A DNA stretch of 30,297 nt from Pseudohaliea sp964438205 (GTDB lineage Bacteria; Pseudomonadota; Gammaproteobacteria; Pseudomonadales; Halieaceae): NCBI GenBank assembly GCA_964438205.1, contig CAYTJQ010000043.1, positions 1-30,297 on the forward strand. The letters are read 5' to 3'. The notes under the pieces were generated by a model that worked only from the letters and a program-made list of their open reading frames with translations, was not told where the DNA came from and searched no databases. Positions 6,450-14,796 of the stretch are shown piece after piece (the stretch's first letter is position 1; each line of letters begins with the position of its first letter). Position numbers and translations under genes: made by a program.

Positions 6450-7270
6450 GGCCGGAAGGCCTCGGCCAGGCGCGGGTCCGCCGCCGCAGCGGGCGCCGGC
6501 GGCGGCCAGGGTGTGCGCGGCTCGGCGTAGAGCAGGCCAGTGGCGAAGCCGTCCTCGGCGAGGAACAGCTGGGCCGCCGCGTCGGCGCGGGCCACGGGCT
6601 CGTCGTCGCGTTCGCTGACGATCGCCTTCCAGTCCGTCTGCTCCGGGCAGTAGGTGATGCACTGGCTCAGCACGTGCAGGAAGCTGAAGCCGCGGTGCTC
6701 GACCGCTGCCGCCAGCAGCTTCGCCAGCTGGTTCGGGTTGCCCGAGTAGCCGCGGGCAATCCAGGGCGCGCCGGCGGCGAGCGCCAGGGCCGCCGGCTTG
6801 AAGGGCCGGATGCCCGGGCCGTGGGGGGTGAGCTTGCTGTGGTCCCAGTCCATGGGCGTGGTCGGCGAGGCCTGCCCCTTGGTCATGCCATAGACCTCGT
6901 TGTCCATGACGATGTAGGTGATGTCGACGTTGCGCCGGCAGGCGTGGATGAAATGATTGCCGCCGATGGAAAAGCCGTCGCCGTCGCCGCCGAGGGCGAT
7001 CACCGCCAGGTCCGGGCGGGCAATGGCGAGCCCCTGCGCCACCGCGAGGCCGCGGCCGTGCACGCCGTGGAAACCGTAGCTGTCGACGTAGGCGGGCAGG
7101 CGCGAGGAGCAGCCGATCCCCGAGACCAGGGCGACCCGGTCCCGGTCCAGCCCCAGCGCCGCGAGCGCCTTCACCAGGCCGTTGAGTACGGCATAGTGCC
7201 CGCAACCGGGGCACCAGATCGGTTTCAGGCCCGCCTTGTAGTCCTTTGGACGCAGGGCCGTTTTAGCCAT
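6446..7270 (-). CDS. 2-oxoacid:ferredoxin oxidoreductase, beta subunit (thiamine diphosphate-binding)
   Basis: This 274-residue beta subunit (KorB/PorB type) belongs to an enzyme that oxidatively decarboxylates a 2-oxoacid to acyl-CoA while reducing ferredoxin. The cluster cysteines are visible: Cys20 and Cys23 in WCPGCGH, Cys54 in GIGCSS, and Cys204 or Cys208 in SQCITYC. The thiamine diphosphate/Mg motif GDGDGFSIGGNHF lies at about 95-107, followed by MDNEVYGMTKGQ. I take the ATG at 7270, where MAKTALRPKDYKAGL matches the family N-terminus, rather than an upstream in-frame ATG. The first 8 bases overlap the alpha gene. 2-Oxoglutarate is the commonest substrate of this two-subunit type, but the sequence alone does not prove it. 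Confidence 0.93.
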   Translation of the reverse strand: MAKTALRPKDYKAGLKPIWCPGCGHYAVLNGLVKALAALGLDRDRVALVSGIGCSSRLPAYVDSYGFHGVHGRGLAVAQGLAIARPDLAVIALGGDGDGFSIGGNHFIHACRRNVDITYIVMDNEVYGMTKGQASPTTPMDWDHSKLTPHGPGIRPFKPAALALAAGAPWIARGYSGNPNQLAKLLAAAVEHRGFSFLHVLSQCITYCPEQTDWKAIVSERDDEPVARADAAAQLFLAEDGFATGLLYAEPRTPWPPPAPAAAADPRLAEAFRP

Positions 7271-8804
7271 GGACCGGTTCCTCCGCAAGCAGCGCGGCGA
7301 TTGCCGCGGGGTCCAGGGGTGCGGGCCCCGGCCGAGCGTAGCTCTCGGCCGGCACCGGGACATCCCCCAGGTGCGAACGCAGGTGCCGCCAGCACTGCGC
7401 CGAGTGATTCTGTTCCACGACGAGGACGCGGCGGCAGCCGGCGAGGGCCTCGCCCAGCGCCGCCGCGGGCAGCGGTGCCAGCAGCCGCAGGCAGATGACC
7501 CGGCAGGCCGTGCCGCCCGCGCGCAGCCGCGCGGCGGCCGCGCGGGCCGCGGCGCTGGCGGAGCCGAAGGTCACCAGCGCCACCTCTCCGTCGCCCTCCA
7601 CGGCCCCCCAGTGCGGGCCCGGGTCCAGCGTCGCCAGCTTGCGGGCGCGCTTGTCGAGCTGGGCGGCGTGATCGCGGGCCGCCGTCGACGGCGCCCCGCG
7701 CTCGTTGTGCTCCAGGCCGTCGGCCGTGAAGCGCCGGCCCGGATCACCGGGAAGCGCCAGCGCCGACACGCCCGACGCCGTCAGGCGGTAGCGCAGGTAC
7801 TCGCCGGCGTCCTCCGTCTCCGTCGCTGCGGCGGGCGGCGCGACATGAAGACCGGGCGGCGAAACGATGGCCAGGGACTGGCCGAGGAACTGGTCCGACA
7901 GCACCAGGACCGGCGTCTGCAGCTGCCGGGCAAGGGCCACGGCCCAGCTGGTGGTAAAGGCGCAGTCGGCAATATCCAGGGCGGCGAGCACCAGGTGGGG
8001 CGCATCGCCGTGGAGCCCGTGCAGCGCGATGTCGAGGTCCCCCTGCTCGCTCTTCGTCGGGATGCCCGTGGAGGGCCCGCCGCGCATCACGTTGAGGACC
8101 GTGAGCGGCGTTTCGCTGGCGACGGCGAGCCCGAGGCTCTCGGTCATCAGGGCCAGGCCCGGTCCGGAGGTGGCCGTGAATGCATCCGCACCGCCGAAGG
8201 CCGCGCCCAGCGCCATGTTCACCGCCGCCAGCTCGTCCTCGGCCTGCACCAGCTGGCCGCCCACCGCCTCCAGGGCACCGGCCAGGTACTCGAGCACATC
8301 GGATGCCGGCGTGATCGGGTAGGCGGCGACGAAGCGCACCCCGGCCTCGAGGGCGCCGTAGCCGGCGGCCTGGTTGCCCGTGAGCAGCCAGCGCTCGCCC
8401 CCCGGACGGGCCGGCGGCGTCACGGCGACGGCGAGAGGCCAGGCCGCGCCGGCGTCGATGCAGGCCGCCGCGGCATCCCGGTAGGCCGGCGCTTTGCCCG
8501 CCAGGCGCGCCGTGGCGAGCGCCGCCAGCGCCGTGGCATCGAGGCCGAGGAGCTGGCCGAGGAGCCCCAGGGCGAACATGTTGCGCCGGCCCTCGGGGTG
8601 CGCCCCGGCGACGGCCGCGTTCAGCGGCAGGGCGACCACCGTGGCGCCGCTGGCCTGCACGCTGGCGGGAACCTCGTCGTCATCCGGGCAGAGCACCGTG
8701 CTCTGCGGGCCGAGGGCGATCTCGTCCTCGAAGCGGGCGAACTGGTTCCAGTCCAGCGCCAGCAGCAGGTCCATGGCCGCCGTGGGCAGGTAGGTCTCGT
8801 CTTC
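7263..8804 (-). CDS. 2-oxoacid:ferredoxin oxidoreductase, fused gamma-alpha subunit (5' end missing in gap)
   Basis: The 513 visible residues begin inside the gamma (CoA-binding) domain and continue into the alpha domain. The family signature is TGNQAAGYGALEAGVRFVAAYPITPASDVLEYL, followed by a QAEDELAAVNMALGAAFGGADAFTATSGPGLALM segment and a GGPSTGIPTKSEQGDL loop typical of KorA. The C-terminal domain contains VVEQNHSAQCWRHLR. The N-terminal GxGGQG part of the gamma domain, perhaps 55-70 residues, is lost in the N run. The gene overlaps the beta gene by 8 bases, so the two subunits are co-translated. No ferredoxin domain is fused, so electrons must go to a separate ferredoxin. Confidence 0.92.
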   Translation of the reverse strand, partial: EDETYLPTAAMDLLLALDWNQFARFEDEIALGPQSTVLCPDDDEVPASVQASGATVVALPLNAAVAGAHPEGRRNMFALGLLGQLLGLDATALAALATARLAGKAPAYRDAAAACIDAGAAWPLAVAVTPPARPGGERWLLTGNQAAGYGALEAGVRFVAAYPITPASDVLEYLAGALEAVGGQLVQAEDELAAVNMALGAAFGGADAFTATSGPGLALMTESLGLAVASETPLTVLNVMRGGPSTGIPTKSEQGDLDIALHGLHGDAPHLVLAALDIADCAFTTSWAVALARQLQTPVLVLSDQFLGQSLAIVSPPGLHVAPPAAATETEDAGEYLRYRLTASGVSALALPGDPGRRFTADGLEHNERGAPSTAARDHAAQLDKRARKLATLDPGPHWGAVEGDGEVALVTFGSASAAARAAAARLRAGGTACRVICLRLLAPLPAAALGEALAGCRRVLVVEQNHSAQCWRHLRSHLGDVPVPAESYARPGPAPLDPAAIAALLAEEPVHG

Positions 8805-8904
8805 NNNNNNNNNNNNNNNNNNNNNNNNNNNNNNNNNNNNNNNNNNNNNNNNNNNNNNNNNNNNNNNNNNNNNNNNNNNNNNNNNNNNNNNNNNNNNNNN
8901 NNNN
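8805..8904. other. Assembly gap (100 N)
   Basis: There are exactly 100 unknown bases between the 3' end of the WS/DGAT gene and the 5' end of the oxidoreductase gamma-alpha gene. The gamma domain alone lacks more coding sequence than 100 bases, so the true length is probably larger. Confidence 0.98.
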
Positions 8905-10338
8905 GCGACCGGGCGCCGGCAGGTCCCGGTACTCCGCCAGCGAGTCCTCGATGCAGCGCATGAAGACGTCCATGTCCGGCAGGATCTCCCGGGTGGAGAT
9001 GACGTTGAAGCCGATCTCGCCGTTGTAGCTCGGCGTGGCAATGAACAGCCCCATGCCGTCGGCCAGCGGCGCCAGCCCCAGGTTGTGCACGGCCCGGGCA
9101 CCGTTCATGTACAGGGGCACCTGGGGCCCGGGCACGTTGGAGATGAACAGGTTGCAGAAGCGCGCCGCCACACCGCTGTTCAAAAGGAGGCGGCTCGCCA
9201 GCACCTGGGTGGCCGCCGGGACATGCTGGGTGAGGTCCGTCATGACCCGCGCCGACACACCGGAGCGCGCCGCCTTGCTGCGCACCGTGGCGCGGTGGAT
9301 CTTGCGCAGGCGCTTCACCGGGTCCTTCTCGTCCGTGAAGATGCGCGTGGTCATGGCGGTGATGTTGTTGCCGGAGCTGGCGCCGTCGTCGCCATCGCGC
9401 GCCCGCGCATTCACCGGCACCCAGGCGACCAGCGGCTCCCGCGGCAGCTCCCCGTGGTGCTCGAGGTAGCGGCGCAGGGCGCCGGCGCAGACCGCGAGGA
9501 CCACGTCGTTCACCGTGGCGCCGGGCACCTGCTCACGCACCGCGCGCAGCTGGTCCAGCGGTGCAAAGCAGGCGCCAAAGGCCTTGTGCGGTGACACCGG
9601 CACGTTGAAGCGCGTGGGCGGCACCGCTACCCGGTTCCTGTCAGCCGCCGCGCCGCGGCGCCGGACCGACTCCTCCGCGCTGCGCAACAGGTCCGGGGCC
9701 GCGCGCAGTACACCGCCGGCGAGGCGCAGCGGCGAGCGCAGGTTGTTGCTCACGGCGCGGCGGGCCAGCTCGAGGACCGACGGCGCTCCCCGGGGCTGCG
9801 CGAGCGGCTCCTCCAGCGGCACGGCCGGCGTACCGTCGGGGTCGGCATCGGCCAGGCTGGCGAAGAAGCGGGTCAGGGACGTGCCGTCGCCGGCCGCGTG
9901 GTGCACCTTGGTGGCGATCGCGTAGCTGCCGGCGGGCAGGCCCGGCACGCGGTCCAGCCCCTCCACCACGTACATCTCCCAGGGCGGCCGGTTCATGTCC
10001 AGGGGCCGGGAGTGGTAGCGCGCCAGGTGGATGCAGAACTGGCGCCAGTCGCCGGGGGCCGGCAGCCGGCCGTGGCTGACGTGGTACTCGAGATCGAAGT
10101 ACTCGTCCTCCACCCAGTAGGGATAGTCGATCTCCAGGGGCAGGCGCAGGAGCCGCTGGGTGAACAGCGGGTTGAAGCGCAGCCGCTCCTCCACGTGGGC
10201 GAGGATGTCCTTGAAGCGCACCGTCCGCCCCCCGGGCACCGTGCCCGGATCGTAGATGGACACGGCGGTCACATGGGTGAGGTTGTGGGCCGTCTCCAGG
10301 TAGAGGAACTGGGCATCCTGGGCGCTCAGCTGCTGCAT
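8905..10338 (-). CDS. Wax ester synthase/diacylglycerol acyltransferase (WS/DGAT), 3' end missing in gap
   Basis: This bifunctional O-acyltransferase family makes wax esters from fatty alcohols and acyl-CoA, or triacylglycerol from diacylglycerol and acyl-CoA, at the membrane or lipid-droplet surface. The catalytic HHxxxDG motif is intact as HHAAGDG (146-152). Other family blocks are QLSAQDAQFLYLET at the N-terminus, RPLDMNRPPWEMYVVEGL (111-128), ATVNDVVLAVCAGALRRYL and ISNVPGPQVPLYMNGA. The 478 visible residues are close to full length, so only a short tail is lost in the gap. The ATG at 10338 is set by an excellent ribosome-binding site (GGAGGTG) directly after the stop of the upstream PlsB-like gene. 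That pairing supports triacylglycerol as a product (inference). Confidence 0.93.
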
Positions 10339-10344
10339 GGCAGG

Positions 10345-10351
10345 CACCTCC
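10345..10351 (-). promoter_or_regulatory. Strong Shine-Dalgarno site fixing the WS/DGAT start
   Basis: On the minus strand GGAGGTG follows the TGA of the PlsB-like gene with no spacer and lies 6 bases before the ATG at 10338. This selects MQQLSAQDAQ as the N-terminus over upstream in-frame starts and implies efficient re-initiation from the preceding gene. Confidence 0.8.
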
Positions 10352-12649
10352 TCAGGGTAGGGCGGCGGCGCGGATGCGTTCCACGCGCCGCTGCAGGGTA
10401 CGGAATTCCTGGGCGAGGGCCAGGCGCGCCTCGCCGCGGGCACTGTCGCCGGCCTCCGTGAGGCCGAAGTTGGCCATCAGCTTGTAGCCGTTCGTGAACA
10501 GCAGCTTGCCGATGGAGGCCTCGGAGCTGATGCGCCGCTGCAGGTAGGCCTGGTGGCCGTAGGCGAGGCTCTGCTGCACACAGTCCCGCTCTTCCAGGGC
10601 ACTATCGTGTGGCTGGCGGGCGAGCACGTCCGCCACGACCCGGTAGGCCTCGATGTAGGGCAGCACGGTGCTGTGTGCGACCAGCGGCCCGAAACCGTCG
10701 AGCACCTGGCCGGCACCGCCCTCGTCCGCCAGCCGCGCCTCCCAGTCCGGCCGGTAGCGCGCGAGTTCGCCGGCAATGTTCACCCGGAACTCCTCCCGCG
10801 GCGCGTAGAAGAACTCGAACTTGAAGAAGTCACGGAGCCGCTCCGCCTCGGACCAGAAGGCCTCCCGGCCGGCAAGCTTGCGGAACGCCATGCGCATGAG
10901 CGCCAGTTCCGCGATGGCCTTGTCCACGAAGAAATGGGCGATGGTGTTGCGGTAGTAACCGGCGACGCCGTGCTGTTCGCCGGCGATGGCGTAGACCCGT
11001 TCCGGGCCGTCGTCGTAGCGCGTGAGCACGCCGTTGGCGATCATCTTGTCGACGATGAGGTCCAGCTGCGCCTCGTCATCGAGGTCCAGGTGGCTGGCGA
11101 GGCGGATGCCGCGCTCCCGGGCCCAGGCCACCAGCGCACGCAGCTCCGCAACCAGCTCGTCGCTGGTCAGCGCCCGCGGCGCGGCGCCGAGCAGCACCAT
11201 GCACAGGAGCGCCGGGAGCGTGATCGGCGTGACCCGGTTGACCTCGAGGCCGACGCGGAAGGCGACCTTCTGCAACTCGCGCTCGTCCTCCACGGACGGC
11301 ACCTCCGGCAGCACCACCGGCTCGCCGAAGTCGAAGTAGATCTGGCCCATGGGCTGGCGCAGGCCGCGCAGGTAGCCGATGAACCAGCGCAGGCTCTCGG
11401 GCTGCTTGGTCGCGCCCGCCTGCTCAACGGCGTAGTCGCGCACATCGCCGATCAGGTCGTAGTTGATGGCGATGGGGATGATGTGCAGGTTGCGCGCGTC
11501 AGTGGCGTGGGCCGATTCCATGACGTACTTGAGCAGGCCGTAGCGCGGCGGCATGAGCTTGCCGACGCGGGAGCGCGTACCCTCGAAGGCCCAGCTCAGC
11601 GGGAAGCGCTTGTCCATCAGGTAGCCGATGTAGTGGCGCAGCACGAGCTTGTAGAGCGGGTCGTCCCGGAAGCTGCGGCGGATGAAGATGGCGCCGGCGC
11701 GGCGGGCGAGAAAGCCGAGGCCGGCGAAGGCCATGTTCACGCCGCCGAGGATATGCGGGTTGGGGAAGTCGTTGTCGAAGAGCATGGAGTTGACGGCGAA
11801 GCCGTCGACGTGGGTCTTGTGCGTCCACAGCAGCGCCGCCGGGTTCTCCCGCACCAGCTGGCGGATCCGCTCCAGGCCCTCGCGATCGATGACGACCTCG
11901 GCCTCGTAGCCCAGGGACATGATGAGGTGGTTGAGCTGCGCCATGACGTCGAGCCAGAACGGCGCCGGCCGAGCCACCAGCTCGCGCATGATCACCTCGG
12001 ACTCCTGGCGCAGCTGGGCGACGGGCTTGCCCGTTTCCTCGCTGAGCGCGGCGAGGGCCGTCCGGAAGCGCGGGCTCGCCTGCAGGTTCTGCGCCACACG
12101 CCGGGGCACCTTGTAGCGGCTGCCCTGGAGACGCCGCTCGGCGATGTCGAGGGCCAGGCCTGCCTGTGCGGCGATGAACTCGGCGAGCTGCCGCGGTTGG
12201 GGCGCAGCGCCGTCGCGCTGGACGAGGCGCTCGCGCAGGTCACCGAGCGTTGCCGGCTCGCCGGCGATGCAGACGGCGCGATCCGGGTGCTGGGCGAGGA
12301 TGCGTCGCGCGCGCCAGGCGCCCGGGCGGCGGGGATTGCCGAACAGCAGGTCGCGGGGCCGGGGCCGCGTGGTCTTGGTTTGGAGGGAGCTGCGCCAGAC
12401 GACCCGCAGCGGCAGGACCACCACATTGTCAGCCCTGCTGCCGAGAAGCGGCTCCAGGGGGATAGCGTCCAGGTGTTCGGGGCGGCGGGCGATGCGCATG
12501 ACCACGCGCTCGATGACCGCCTGGCAGCCGTGCTCGGCGAGGCGCTCTTCCAGCCAGCGATCGAGGAGGCGCCGCTCCACGCGGTGGGCGGCGTCGATGA
12601 TGACGATGGCGCGGCCTGCACGCAGGGACTGCCAGGGATTCGGGCCCAT
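10352..12649 (-). CDS. plsB: Glycerol-3-phosphate 1-O-acyltransferase, PlsB family
   Basis: This 765-residue protein has the PlsB layout and a length near the E. coli and mycobacterial enzymes (about 790-810). It esterifies sn-glycerol-3-phosphate with an acyl-CoA or acyl-ACP at the inner membrane, the first step of phospholipid and triacylglycerol synthesis. Acyltransferase motif I is HKTHVD (277-282), followed by GGVNMAFAG, FIRRSF (322-327), FEGTRSR (355-361) and an IPIAINYD block. The C-terminal domain typical of PlsB is present. The ATG at 12649 follows an AGGAAG ribosome-binding site. The gene is 13 bases upstream of WS/DGAT in the same orientation, so this copy may feed storage lipid. 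A second housekeeping GPAT elsewhere in the genome cannot be excluded. Confidence 0.9.
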   Translation of the reverse strand: MGPNPWQSLRAGRAIVIIDAAHRVERRLLDRWLEERLAEHGCQAVIERVVMRIARRPEHLDAIPLEPLLGSRADNVVVLPLRVVWRSSLQTKTTRPRPRDLLFGNPRRPGAWRARRILAQHPDRAVCIAGEPATLGDLRERLVQRDGAAPQPRQLAEFIAAQAGLALDIAERRLQGSRYKVPRRVAQNLQASPRFRTALAALSEETGKPVAQLRQESEVIMRELVARPAPFWLDVMAQLNHLIMSLGYEAEVVIDREGLERIRQLVRENPAALLWTHKTHVDGFAVNSMLFDNDFPNPHILGGVNMAFAGLGFLARRAGAIFIRRSFRDDPLYKLVLRHYIGYLMDKRFPLSWAFEGTRSRVGKLMPPRYGLLKYVMESAHATDARNLHIIPIAINYDLIGDVRDYAVEQAGATKQPESLRWFIGYLRGLRQPMGQIYFDFGEPVVLPEVPSVEDERELQKVAFRVGLEVNRVTPITLPALLCMVLLGAAPRALTSDELVAELRALVAWARERGIRLASHLDLDDEAQLDLIVDKMIANGVLTRYDDGPERVYAIAGEQHGVAGYYRNTIAHFFVDKAIAELALMRMAFRKLAGREAFWSEAERLRDFFKFEFFYAPREEFRVNIAGELARYRPDWEARLADEGGAGQVLDGFGPLVAHSTVLPYIEAYRVVADVLARQPHDSALEERDCVQQSLAYGHQAYLQRRISSEASIGKLLFTNGYKLMANFGLTEAGDSARGEARLALAQEFRTLQRRVERIRAAALP

Positions 12650-12865
12650 CGCTTACGCTTCCTTACGCCATGCGACCGGCACAGCCGCGGGTGACGGAAT
12701 ACGCTCCGGATGGTATCACGGCTGACCGGGCGGCCAATCCAGGGGCTCGACCCCCCGGGTCGAGGAAGCGCGGCGGGTGGTCCGCCCCGCGCGGGGGACG
12801 TAACAAGGGCGTACAGTGGTGAAAGCAGGGGAACCGGGACGCGGTAGCGGACTCTCAACAGGACC
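12650..12865. promoter_or_regulatory. Divergent intergenic region between plsB-like and protease genes
   Basis: These 216 non-coding bases must hold the promoters for both divergent genes. I could not pick convincing -35/-10 boxes on either strand. The only clear structure is a perfect palindrome at 12746-12764, listed separately, almost exactly midway between the two start codons. Confidence 0.55.
12746..12764. repeat. Perfect inverted repeat, 8-bp arms, midway between divergent genes
   Basis: CTCGACCC and GGGTCGAG flank a CCC loop. Each arm lies roughly 100 bases from one of the divergent start codons (12649 and 12866). A dimeric-repressor operator or a hairpin are both possible, and no T-run follows. 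Confidence 0.5.
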
Positions 12866-13396
12866 ATGACAGATCCCGTCAACGAACAGCGGCGCATGGG
12901 GCTCGGCATGCAGGTGATGGCCTGGATCCTGATCCTCGGCATGCTCACCTGGTATTTCACCGGCCTCATCGAGCGCCAGCACAACCCGAACCAGCAGGTG
13001 GCGACCACGGTCAGCGGCGATGGCGTGCGCGAGGTGGTGCTGGCGCGCAACCGCCAGGGACACTACGTGACCAGCGGGGCGATCAACGGGCAGCCGGTGG
13101 TCTTCCTCGTCGACACCGGCGCCACCGGTGTCGCCATCCCGGCGCACCTCGCCGACAAGCTGGCGCTGCCGCGGGGGCGGGCCTTCATTACACGCACCGC
13201 GAACGGCGACAGCACCAGTTACGCCACACGCCTGGACAGCGTCAGCATCGGCGACATCGAGCTGAACAACGTCGAGGCCGGTGTCGCCTCCGGCCTGCGC
13301 ACCCGGGAGGTGCTCCTGGGCATGTCCTTCCTGCGCCACGTCGAGTTCACCCAGCGCGGCGACACGCTCACGCTGCGCCAGTACCCGACCGGTTAG
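12866..13396 (+). CDS. Membrane-anchored retropepsin-like aspartic protease (TIGR02281-type)
   Basis: This 176-residue protein has one N-terminal transmembrane segment (about 12-34, GMQVMAWILILGMLTWYFTGL). A periplasmic single-domain aspartic protease follows, with the catalytic DTGAT motif (Asp83-Thr87) in FLVDTGATGVAIP. The second family block is LLGMSFLRHVEF, with LPRGRAFITRTANGDS between them. A single DTG half implies that it works as a homodimer, as in retropepsins. Proteins of this family are common as small orphan genes in gammaproteobacteria, and their substrates are poorly known. Its stop overlaps the stop of the convergent downstream gene by three bases. Confidence 0.88.
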   Translation: MTDPVNEQRRMGLGMQVMAWILILGMLTWYFTGLIERQHNPNQQVATTVSGDGVREVVLARNRQGHYVTSGAINGQPVVFLVDTGATGVAIPAHLADKLALPRGRAFITRTANGDSTSYATRLDSVSIGDIELNNVEAGVASGLRTREVLLGMSFLRHVEFTQRGDTLTLRQYPTG

Positions 13397-13713
13397 TGCT
13401 CCTGCCGCGGCGCGGTCTGGCCGCGCACGTCGAGCGGCACCTCGAGCGTATTGTCCGCCGGCGCCCAGGACTGGCCGCACATCTCGTCGTAGGCGCTGCG
13501 CTGGCGCAGCACCGAGGGCCAGTGCGCCAGCGGCACGAGCAGCTCCTTCATCGCCTGCAGGTTGCGGGTCTTCAGGATACTGCCGTCGTCGCGCGCCAGG
13601 ATGACACGCTCGCCGCCGAGCTCGGCGCTGGCGATGTACAGGCTCAAGTCCACGGACTCCACGATCAGCCGCCCGATGCCGGCTCGCCTTGCCTCTTCCA
13701 CGGTCATCTTCAA
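13393..13713 (-). CDS. Small conserved protein, DUF6482-like
   Basis: This 106-residue soluble protein has no signal peptide or membrane segment. The motif pattern (IVESVDLSLYIASAELGGERVILARDDG, then LKTRNLQAMKELL) recalls the small DUF6482 proteins of Pseudomonas and Halomonas, whose function is unknown; I assign it from memory of the pattern only. The start is uncertain. TTG at 13713 has GGAG 8 bases upstream, while the ATG two codons later (13707) has a worse spacing. It converges on the aspartic protease gene, and the two stop codons interlock (13393-13396). Confidence 0.7.
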   Translation of the reverse strand: MKMTVEEARRAGIGRLIVESVDLSLYIASAELGGERVILARDDGSILKTRNLQAMKELLVPLAHWPSVLRQRSAYDEMCGQSWAPADNTLEVPLDVRGQTAPRQEH

Positions 13714-13842
13714 CGCAACGGCTCCACGACAATCCGGACACGACGCCCCATTTTACACGGGCACGGCGAGCCCGGCAGAAGAAGGCGCGACAGAACCTGA
13801 ACGGCGCTGGGCGGCGCCGGCGCGCTCCGTGATCATGGCGCC

Positions 13843-14796
13843 ATGGAGCCGCCGACAGCCACGATCCGCCTGACGCGCCGCGGCCGGCCCCTGGCCGGCG
13901 CCGGGGCCGAGGACCTGCCCGCCTGCGCAGGCGTGTACCGCTTCTTCGACCGGGCGGGGGCACTCCTGTACGTGGGCAAGAGCGTGAACCTGCGCAGCCG
14001 CGTCGCCAGCCACCTGCGGGCGGCGCGGGTTCCCGGCCGCGAGCAGCGTATGCTGCACGCCCTCGCGCGCATCGACTGCGAGCCCTGCGCGGGCGAGCTG
14101 GGCGCCCTGCTCCGCGAGAACGCGGCCATCAAGGCGGAACTGCCGCTATACAATCGCCGGCAGCGGCGGCCGCGCCGCCTGTGGACGCTGCAGCTGGCGC
14201 TCGGACCCGGCGGCTTCCTGCAGCCCCGGCCCACCTGCTTTCCCGAGGGCGAGGCGCTGGCCGGCGCCCCCCTCGGGCTCTACCACAGCGAGCAGCTGGC
14301 GGAAGAGCGGCTGCGCGAACTGGCGCGGCGGGAGGGCCTCTGCGCGCGGGTCCTCGGCCTCGAGGACGGGCGCGGCCCCTGCTTCCCGTACCAGCTGCGC
14401 CGCTGCCGTGGCGCCTGTGCCGGCAGGGAGACCGCGGCCGCGCACAACGACCGCCTGCGCGCCGCCCTCGCCGGGCAGCGCCTGGCCGCCTGGCCCTTCG
14501 AAGGGGCCATCCTGCTCGAGGAGCGCGCGCCCCGGCCGCTGCCGGGCCAGCCCCGGCGCCAGTGGCACGCCGTGCGCGACTGGAGCTACCAGGGCAGCTT
14601 TGCGCGCCGGGACAGCGCGCGCCGGGCGGCTGAGGCACCGCCCGGTACCATCGACCGTGACACCTACCACATCCTGCTCGGCGCGCTGCGGCGGGGCAGC
14701 GTGGCCCTGCACGCCGCCGGGACCGGCGAAAGCCTGAGCAACCCCTTCCGCGACCAGGAAGAGCGCCGGGGCGCGACCGAGAGCGAGACCGCATGA
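13843..14796 (+). CDS. cho: Cho-like GIY-YIG excinuclease (UvrC homologue)
   Basis: This 317-residue protein matches Cho, the UvrC-like endonuclease that makes the 3' incision in UvrAB-dependent nucleotide excision repair. The N-terminal GIY-YIG nuclease domain shows GVY (30-32), YVG (43-45), Arg51 in LRSRVASHL and the metal-binding Glu92 in LLRENAAIKAELPLYN. The rest resembles the UvrC region that follows the nuclease. It has four cysteines at 167, 180, 188 and 192 with nearly the spacing of the UvrC 4Fe-4S ligands (GPCFPYQLRRCRGAC), so an iron-sulfur cluster is likely. The UvrB-binding UVR, RNase H and HhH parts of full UvrC are absent. The gene overlaps the photolyase start (ATGA). I saw no LexA-type box upstream. 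Confidence 0.88.
   Translation: MEPPTATIRLTRRGRPLAGAGAEDLPACAGVYRFFDRAGALLYVGKSVNLRSRVASHLRAARVPGREQRMLHALARIDCEPCAGELGALLRENAAIKAELPLYNRRQRRPRRLWTLQLALGPGGFLQPRPTCFPEGEALAGAPLGLYHSEQLAEERLRELARREGLCARVLGLEDGRGPCFPYQLRRCRGACAGRETAAAHNDRLRAALAGQRLAAWPFEGAILLEERAPRPLPGQPRRQWHAVRDWSYQGSFARRDSARRAAEAPPGTIDRDTYHILLGALRRGSVALHAAGTGESLSNPFRDQEERRGATESETA

Noticed and set aside
10553..12694. A 713-codon plus-strand frame opposite the PlsB-like gene
   Set aside because: It is a shadow of the acyltransferase; its translation has no recognisable domain, while the minus strand carries HKTHVD, FIRRSF and FEGTRSR.
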